A program made the position numbers and the translations under genes. Of a stretch of DNA of 64,000 nucleotides, positions 59,236-64,000 are shown in pieces. Under the pieces are notes generated by a model. The model was not told where the DNA came from, made no database searches, and saw nothing but the letters and a program-made list of their open reading frames with translations. Each line of letters opens with the position of its first letter. Positions within the stretch are counted from its first letter, which is position 1. Source of the DNA: Nakamurella leprariae (lineage in GTDB: Bacteria > Actinomycetota > Actinomycetes > Mycobacteriales > Nakamurellaceae); NCBI RefSeq assembly GCF_016918035.1, contig NZ_JAERWK010000006.1, positions 118,196 through 182,195 of the forward strand, written 5' to 3'.

Positions 59236-60147
59236 TCAGCCGGTCGGAACCTGCAGCAACGCTGCCAGTTCCACGGTCAGCGCGCGCTGCCGGTCGGAGT
59301 CCCGGTCGGCCCCGTCGACGGCGGTGACCGGGGCCAGCAGCCGCGCCGAGGAGACCAGCCACATGCCGTCGGCGGCGTGCAGGTCGGCGGACGGGACGAC
59401 CTGCGACCCGGTGGACCACCCGGCCGCCTCGGCCGCGGCGAAGAGCCGCCGCACGGTGATCCCGGCCAGGATGCCGTCCACCGGCGGAGTGACCAGGCTG
59501 CGCTCCCAGGCCAGTACCACGGTCGCGGTCGGCGCCTCCAGCACCGCGCCGTCCGGGGCCACGAACACCGCGTCGTCGGCACCCTGGGCGACGGCGTGTC
59601 GGACGGCGGCCATGTTCACCGCGTACGACAGCGTCTTGGCTCCGGCGAGCAGCCACGGCACTGCCGCGGCGTCGCCCCCGCCGATCCCGCGGTCCAGGGT
59701 GAGCACCCGGACACCGCGGCGCTGGGCGCGGACACCGTCCGGCACCGGCCCGACGGTGACGAAGCAGGTGGGACCGGCTCCGGGGGCGCCGCGGGTGGCC
59801 ACCAGGCGGACCAGCGTCTGCGACCAGTCGGCACCGCCGTCAACACCGCCGTCAGCACCACCGTCAGCACTGCCGGCGGGGACGGCGGCCAGCGCGGCGT
59901 CGATCCCGGTCCGCCAGGCGCCCGGACCGGGCAACGTGAGCCGCAGGGCGGCGGCCGACCCGGCCAGCCGGCGCAGGTGCTCGTCCACGTCCCGGGCCAC
60001 GCCGTCCACGGCCAGGGTGGTCTCGAACACCCCGTCGCCCCGCAGCACGCCGCTGTCGTCCGGGCGCAGCAACGGCGCGTCGCCGGGCAGGACCGTGCCG
60101 TCCAGCAGGGCCACCAGCATCGTCGGCGCGCTCTCGGTCCCGTCCAT
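59236..60147 (-). CDS. Class IV aminotransferase, probable aminodeoxychorismate lyase
   Basis: A 303-residue PLP enzyme. DDSGVLRGDGVFET is the N-terminal family block; the PLP lysine is in LLAGAKTLSYAVNMAAV; DDAVFVAPDGAVLEAPTATVVL and GILAGITVRRLF are later blocks. The usual TSN near the phosphate group is TAT. It is likely to form 4-aminobenzoate for folate, although branched-chain or D-amino-acid aminotransfer cannot be excluded. It contains a short Gly/Asp/Ala repeat (GGADGGVDGG). It lies 20 bases after coaA and is probably cotranscribed. Confidence 0.85.
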   Translation of the reverse strand: MDGTESAPTMLVALLDGTVLPGDAPLLRPDDSGVLRGDGVFETTLAVDGVARDVDEHLRRLAGSAAALRLTLPGPGAWRTGIDAALAAVPAGSADGGADGGVDGGADWSQTLVRLVATRGAPGAGPTCFVTVGPVPDGVRAQRRGVRVLTLDRGIGGGDAAAVPWLLAGAKTLSYAVNMAAVRHAVAQGADDAVFVAPDGAVLEAPTATVVLAWERSLVTPPVDGILAGITVRRLFAAAEAAGWSTGSQVVPSADLHAADGMWLVSSARLLAPVTAVDGADRDSDRQRALTVELAALLQVPTG

Positions 60148-60167
60148 GGCCGTCGGTCCCCCGCCGC

Positions 60168-61211
60168 TCACAGCTTCCGGAGCCGGATCCGGCTCACCGA
60201 GTGGTCCGGCCCCTTGACCATGACCAGGGTGGCCCGGCCGCGGGTGGGGACGATGTTCTGGAGCAGGTTCGGGCCGTTGATGTCGTTCCAGATCCCGCGG
60301 GCGAACGCCACCGCCTCGTCGTCGGTGAGCGCGGCGAACCGGTGGAAGAACGACTGCGGGTCGGTGAACGCGGTCTGCCGCAGCCGCAGGAACCGCTCCA
60401 CGTACCAGCGTTCGATGTCCTCGACGGCGGCGTCCACGTACACCGAGAAGTCGAAGAAGTCGCTGAGGGCCAGCGCTCCGGCGCCCTCCTCGTCGTGCTG
60501 GGCGGGCTGCAGCACGTTGAGACCCTCGACGATGAGCACGTCGGGACGGCGCACCACGATCTCGTCCCCGGAGACGATGTCGTAGGTCAGGTGGTCGTAG
60601 CGCGGGGCCCGCACCTCGGCCGCACCGGACTTGACCTCGGCGACGAAGCGGAGCAGTGCACGCCGATCGTAGGACTCGGGGAAGCCCTTGCGGCTCATCA
60701 GCCCCCGCTCCTGCAGCACCGCGTTCGGGTACAGGAAGCCGTCGGTGGTGACCAGCTCCACCCGGGGGGTGTCGGGCCAACGGGCCAGCAGTTCCCGCAG
60801 CACGCGCGCGGTGGTCGACTTGCCGACCGCGACCGAACCGCCGACCCCGATGACGAACGGGGTCCGGTCGCCGCGCTCGCCGAGGAACGTCGAGGTGACC
60901 CGGTGCAGGCTGCCGACGCTGCCCACGTACAGGTTCAGCAGCCTGGACAGCGGCAGGTAGATGGTCGCGACCTCGTCCAGGTCGATCGGGTCGCCCAGAC
61001 CGGAGAGCCGGTCCAGCTCGGCGGCGGTCAACGGCAACGGCGTCGACGGAGCCAGCGCGGCCCACTCGTCACGGTCGAGTTCGACGTACGGGGACACCCC
61101 CTGGTCGGTGAACACCGGACGGCGGCGGACCGAGACACCGCCGGTGCCGTGCCCGATCGATCCGATCCCGTCCGACGTCGTGCTGCCGCCGGGTCCGTGC
61201 TGACCAGTCAT
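60168..61211 (-). CDS. coaA: Type I pantothenate kinase
   Basis: A 347-residue kinase for the first step of CoA synthesis. P-loop [17 protein letters not shown], then [31 protein letters not shown] and [11 protein letters not shown], with a C-terminal IRLRKL. A ~30-residue Gly-rich N-terminal tail precedes the conserved [13 protein letters not shown]. Probably cotranscribed with the downstream aminotransferase gene. Confidence 0.96.
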   Translation of the reverse strand: MTGQHGPGGSTTSDGIGSIGHGTGGVSVRRRPVFTDQGVSPYVELDRDEWAALAPSTPLPLTAAELDRLSGLGDPIDLDEVATIYLPLSRLLNLYVGSVGSLHRVTSTFLGERGDRTPFVIGVGGSVAVGKSTTARVLRELLARWPDTPRVELVTTDGFLYPNAVLQERGLMSRKGFPESYDRRALLRFVAEVKSGAAEVRAPRYDHLTYDIVSGDEIVVRRPDVLIVEGLNVLQPAQHDEEGAGALALSDFFDFSVYVDAAVEDIERWYVERFLRLRQTAFTDPQSFFHRFAALTDDEAVAFARGIWNDINGPNLLQNIVPTRGRATLVMVKGPDHSVSRIRLRKL

Positions 61212-61350
61212 GGCACGCCATCTTTCCCGGTCCGGCCGGGCTGCGGGCGCCGGGGGTCGCCGATCGGCTCGCCGGACGGACGATCGGGCGGGGACCGGCG
61301 GCCGGCCCGACGACCACTCGGGTGTCCGACCCGGGACCTACCATGGCCGC

Positions 61351-62475
61351 ATGTCCGACGCCGTGGAAGATCCCGCCCGACGGTCCCCGCTGCTGCAGCT
61401 GCCGGGCGCCGTCGCGGCGACCGGCCCCGACGCGGGCGTGGCCTGGCACTACGGCGATCCGCTCGCCGAGCAGCGGGCCGCGGAGCGGTCCGCCGTGCTG
61501 CTGGACCGCTCGCACCGCGGTCGGCTGGTCGTGACCGGGGAGGATCGGAACAGCTGGCTGCACACGGTGACCAGCCAGCACCTGGCCGGGCTCACCGACG
61601 GCACCGCCACCGAGGCGCTGGTGCTCTCGCCCAACGGCCACGTCGAGCACCACTTCGGCGTCACCGCCGTCGACGGCGTCGTGCACCTGGACACCGAGGC
61701 GTCCGTCACCGCCGCGCTGCTCACCTACCTGGACCGGATGCGGTTCTGGTCCAAGGTCGAGATCGCCGATGCGACCGGCACCCAGGCCCTGCTCACCGTG
61801 GCCGGACCGCAGGCCGACGCGGTACTGCGGGCGGCGCTGGACGTGGCGAGCCTGCCGGGCAACGGCGCCGCGACGGTCATCGAGGGCGGCTGGATCCGTC
61901 GCGCCGACCTGGGCACCCTGCCCGGCTGGGACGTGTCTGTCCCCGCCGACCGGCTGGGGACGGTGGCGTCGGCGCTGCTGGCCGCCGGTGCCCGCGCGGC
62001 CGGCAGCTGGGCGGCCGAGGCGCTCCGGGTCACCACCCGCCGGCCCCGACTCGGTCTGGACGTCGACGACCGCACCATCCCGAACGAGGTGGCCTGGCTG
62101 GACACCGCCGTCCACCTGGACAAGGGCTGCTACCGCGGGCAGGAGACGGTGGCCCGCGTGCACAACCTGGGCCGGCCGCCGCGCCGCCTGGTGCTGCTGA
62201 ACCTGGACGGCTCGCAGGACCGGCTGCCCGAGCCGGGCGATGCGGTGACCACCGCGGCCGGCCGGACGGTGGGCCGGGTCGGCACCGTGGTGCAGCACCA
62301 CGAGGACGGGCCGGTCGCGCTGGCCCTGGTCAGACGGGGAGTCGAGCCGGGCACCCCGCTGTTGGCCGGCGGGGTGGACGCGATGATCGATCCGGCCGAC
62401 GCCGCCGGGTCCACGGTCGAGCGTGGCGCGGACCGCATCGACCGGCAGGGTTTCCGCGAGGTCCGCCGCTCCTGA
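61351..62475 (+). CDS. ygfZ: YgfZ/GcvT-like folate-binding Fe-S protein
   Basis: A 374-residue protein of the GcvT fold. The diagnostic KGCYRGQETVARVHNLGRPPRR motif is complete. It helps iron-sulfur enzyme assembly or repair, using folate. The -10 box TACCAT (61339-61344) ends six bases before the ATG, so the transcript is probably leaderless. It is divergent from coaA. Confidence 0.92.
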   Translation: MSDAVEDPARRSPLLQLPGAVAATGPDAGVAWHYGDPLAEQRAAERSAVLLDRSHRGRLVVTGEDRNSWLHTVTSQHLAGLTDGTATEALVLSPNGHVEHHFGVTAVDGVVHLDTEASVTAALLTYLDRMRFWSKVEIADATGTQALLTVAGPQADAVLRAALDVASLPGNGAATVIEGGWIRRADLGTLPGWDVSVPADRLGTVASALLAAGARAAGSWAAEALRVTTRRPRLGLDVDDRTIPNEVAWLDTAVHLDKGCYRGQETVARVHNLGRPPRRLVLLNLDGSQDRLPEPGDAVTTAAGRTVGRVGTVVQHHEDGPVALALVRRGVEPGTPLLAGGVDAMIDPADAAGSTVERGADRIDRQGFREVRRS

Positions 62476-62521
62476 CGGAGCGATCCGAACCGGCCCGATC
62501 CGCCTTCCAGGAGTGTCATCC

Positions 62522-63499
62522 ATGTCGTTGGTCGACCTCGACCAGATCCGCGACGCCGCCGAACGGATCCGTCCCTGGGCCGTCCGGACGCCGCTGGTGC
62601 CGTCGCCATGGCCGGGACTGTGGCTCAAACCCGAGTCCCTGCAACCGATCGGCGCGTTCAAGATCCGCGGCGCGATCACCGCGGTGTCTCGGCTCGATCC
62701 GGTCGAGCGGGCCCGCGGCCTGCTCGCACACAGCTCGGGCAACCACGCCCAGGCGGTCGCCTACGCGGCCCGCGTCTTCGGGGTGTCGGCCCACGTGGTC
62801 ATCCCGGACAACGCGCCGCAGCGCAAGATCGACGCGACCCGCGCCCTGGGCGCCGGCGTCGAACTGGTTCCGGTGGAGCAGCGGTTCACCCGACCCGAGG
62901 AGCTGCGGCTGGCCACCGGCCAGCCGATGATCCCGCCGTTCGACCACCCGGACGTCATCGCCGGGCAGGGCACGGTCGGCCTGGAGATCGCCGAGGACTT
63001 CCCGTCGGCCCCCGGTCGCGACGGTCCCACCGGCCGGGACGTGGCCACCGTGCTGGTCCCGGTGTCCGGCGGCGGCCTCATCTCCGGCGTGGCCGTCGCG
63101 ATCAAGGCGCTGGTGCCGGACGCCCGGGTGGTCGGGGTGGAGCCGGAGCTAGCCGGGGACGCGGCGGAGTCCTTCCGGCTGGGCCGGCGGACGCCGTGGA
63201 CGGCCGCCGACACCGCCCGCACCGTGGCCGACGGACTGCGCACCTTCAGCGTCGGTGAACTGCCCTGGCAGCACATCAGCGCACTGGTCGACGACATCGT
63301 CACCGTGACTGAACAGGAGATCCTGGACACGACCCGGCGGCTCGCCCTGGAGGCTCGCCTGCTGGCCGAGCCCAGCGGGGCAGTGCCGGTGGCCGCGTAC
63401 CTGCACCACGCCGACCGGCTCCCGCCCGGCCCGACCGTCGCCGTCGTCTCCGGTGGCAACATCGACCCGGCGCTGCTGGCCCGGCTGGTCGGCGGTTGA
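62522..63499 (+). CDS. Threonine/serine dehydratase-like PLP enzyme
   Basis: A 325-residue fold-type II enzyme. The PLP lysine is in PIGAFKIRGAI; AHSSGNHAQAVAYAAR is the substrate loop and VPVSGGGLISG the phosphate loop. It lacks the ACT regulatory domain of biosynthetic IlvA, so catabolic threonine dehydratase or serine racemase activity is likely. Starts at ATG 62522, 44 bases after ygfZ. Confidence 0.9.
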   Translation: MSLVDLDQIRDAAERIRPWAVRTPLVPSPWPGLWLKPESLQPIGAFKIRGAITAVSRLDPVERARGLLAHSSGNHAQAVAYAARVFGVSAHVVIPDNAPQRKIDATRALGAGVELVPVEQRFTRPEELRLATGQPMIPPFDHPDVIAGQGTVGLEIAEDFPSAPGRDGPTGRDVATVLVPVSGGGLISGVAVAIKALVPDARVVGVEPELAGDAAESFRLGRRTPWTAADTARTVADGLRTFSVGELPWQHISALVDDIVTVTEQEILDTTRRLALEARLLAEPSGAVPVAAYLHHADRLPPGPTVAVVSGGNIDPALLARLVGG

Positions 63500-63569
63500 T
63501 CCCGGTCGGCGGTGATCCCGGTCGGCAGCGAGGCCCGGCCGGAGGCTGGGTGCCATCGCCGGAAGCCTG

Positions 63570-63586
63570 TATCGTGGGATCCACGA
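63570..63586 (+). promoter_or_regulatory. Promoter and palindrome before the DUF3073 gene
   Basis: A -10 TATCGT (63570-63575) overlaps a 15-bp palindrome TCGTGGGATCCACGA (63572-63586). The message would have about 75 bases of leader. The palindrome may be an operator; no regulator is known. Confidence 0.4.
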
Positions 63587-63651
63587 CAGACATCTGACTC
63601 CGGGGCCGCCATCCGTGGCCGCCCCGCTTCTCACGTGCAAGGGGGTCCGCC

Positions 63652-63897
63652 ATGGGGCGTGGCCGTCAGAAGGCGAAGCAGACCAAAGTGGCGCGGGAGC
63701 TGAAGTACCACTCCTCCGACATCGACGTCACAGCCTTGCAGCGCGAACTCGGCGGAGGCCCGGTGCGACAGCCCGTATCCCCGCCGCCTCCGGTCGAGGA
63801 GGAGGAGGACGATCCGTACGCCGCGTACGCGGCCCGCTACGGCGCCCTGGATGACGACGATGAGAGCGACCAGCTCGCCACCCGTCGTCGAGCCTGA
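63652..63897 (+). CDS. DUF3073 small basic/acidic protein
   Basis: An 81-residue actinobacteria-specific protein: a basic N-terminus MGRGRQKAKQTKVARELKYHS (21 residues split here after KYH), a Pro-rich linker and an acidic stretch EEEEDDPYAAYAARYG. Family DUF3073 has no assigned function. ATG 63652 follows AAGGGGG. It ends before a strong hairpin. Confidence 0.9.
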   Translation: MGRGRQKAKQTKVARELKYHSSDIDVTALQRELGGGPVRQPVSPPPPVEEEEDDPYAAYAARYGALDDDDESDQLATRRRA

Positions 63898-63922
63898 CCT
63901 CTCAGCACACGCGTTCCGACAC

Positions 63923-63953
63923 GGACCCGCCCCGGCAGCGCCGGGGCGGGTCC
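63923..63953 (+). terminator. Terminator after the DUF3073 gene
   Basis: A perfect 13-bp stem (GGACCCGCCCCGG with its complement) and a five-base loop, 26 bases after the stop; no U-tract. Confidence 0.75.
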
Positions 63954-64000
63954 GGGTCGTGTCGGCCGCCCGGCGCGCCGAACCCCGTCGGGACCCCACC

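Noticed and set aside
60147..61065. Continuation of the aminotransferase frame through coaA
   Set aside because: It is a shifted frame of coaA; coaA has its P-loop and catalytic motifs and the aminotransferase has its own ATG at 60147.

Overview
The window is very GC-rich (about 72%), has dense GTGA/ATGA stop-start overlaps, many GTG starts and -10 boxes of the TAnnnT type directly before start codons. It carries actinobacterial marker genes: mycothiol synthase (mshD), GlnR, a DUF3073 protein, SseC, an LmeA-like protein and an LCP protein. I infer a chromosomal segment of an actinobacterium, possibly near Nakamurella or the Frankia-Geodermatophilus side of the class. No tRNA, rRNA, phage, complete insertion sequence or CRISPR array was seen.

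0-22 kb is organised around vitamin B12. Three cobalamin riboswitch aptamers are readable by eye. One, on the minus strand, leads nrdA-nrdB, whose small subunit has the class Ic signature (Phe at the tyrosyl-radical site). A second, divergent from it, leads a five-gene operon: an Opp/Nik-type solute-binding lipoprotein, two permeases, a double ATPase and an FhuF-type [2Fe-2S] reductase. The third leads metE. The methylcitrate cycle genes prpDBC and a frameshifted PrpR-like regulator follow. nrdAB, metE and prpDBC are all B12-independent options for reactions that also have B12-dependent versions, so the block reads as a B12-sparing and cobalt/corrinoid acquisition region.

22-28 kb holds an ornithine-lipid-like acyltransferase pair, dusB, an LCP cell-wall ligase and phoU with a PHO box. 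28-38 kb is a catechol siderophore cluster: entA, entC, entE, entB and a C-A-T-TE NRPS on the minus strand behind an IdeR/DmdR-like iron box, with an Sfp-type PPTase convergent to it. No siderophore transporter is present in the window. 38-43 kb is pstSCAB with a second PHO box.

43-48.5 kb contains glnR-mshD, an LmeA-like protein, a cysteine leader peptide followed by sseA-sseC, and small proteins ending in an FABP-like protein. This resembles the M. tuberculosis Rv0813c-Rv0821c neighbourhood. 48.6-54 kb has a lipid kinase, pgm and furA-katG. 54-57 kb has an ABC-F protein with a three-codon leader ORF, a broken helix-hairpin-helix gene and an NlpC/P60-like protein. 57.4-59.2 kb is a lower-GC AlbA_2/HATPase gene that looks acquired. 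59-64 kb is housekeeping: pabC-like, coaA, ygfZ, a threonine dehydratase and DUF3073.

Two cross-cutting observations: a translatable GC-rich repeat about 45-54 bp long occurs at three loci inside genes, in both orientations. A 17-base G run and three one- or two-base frameshifts suggest that some of this sequence contains base-call errors.
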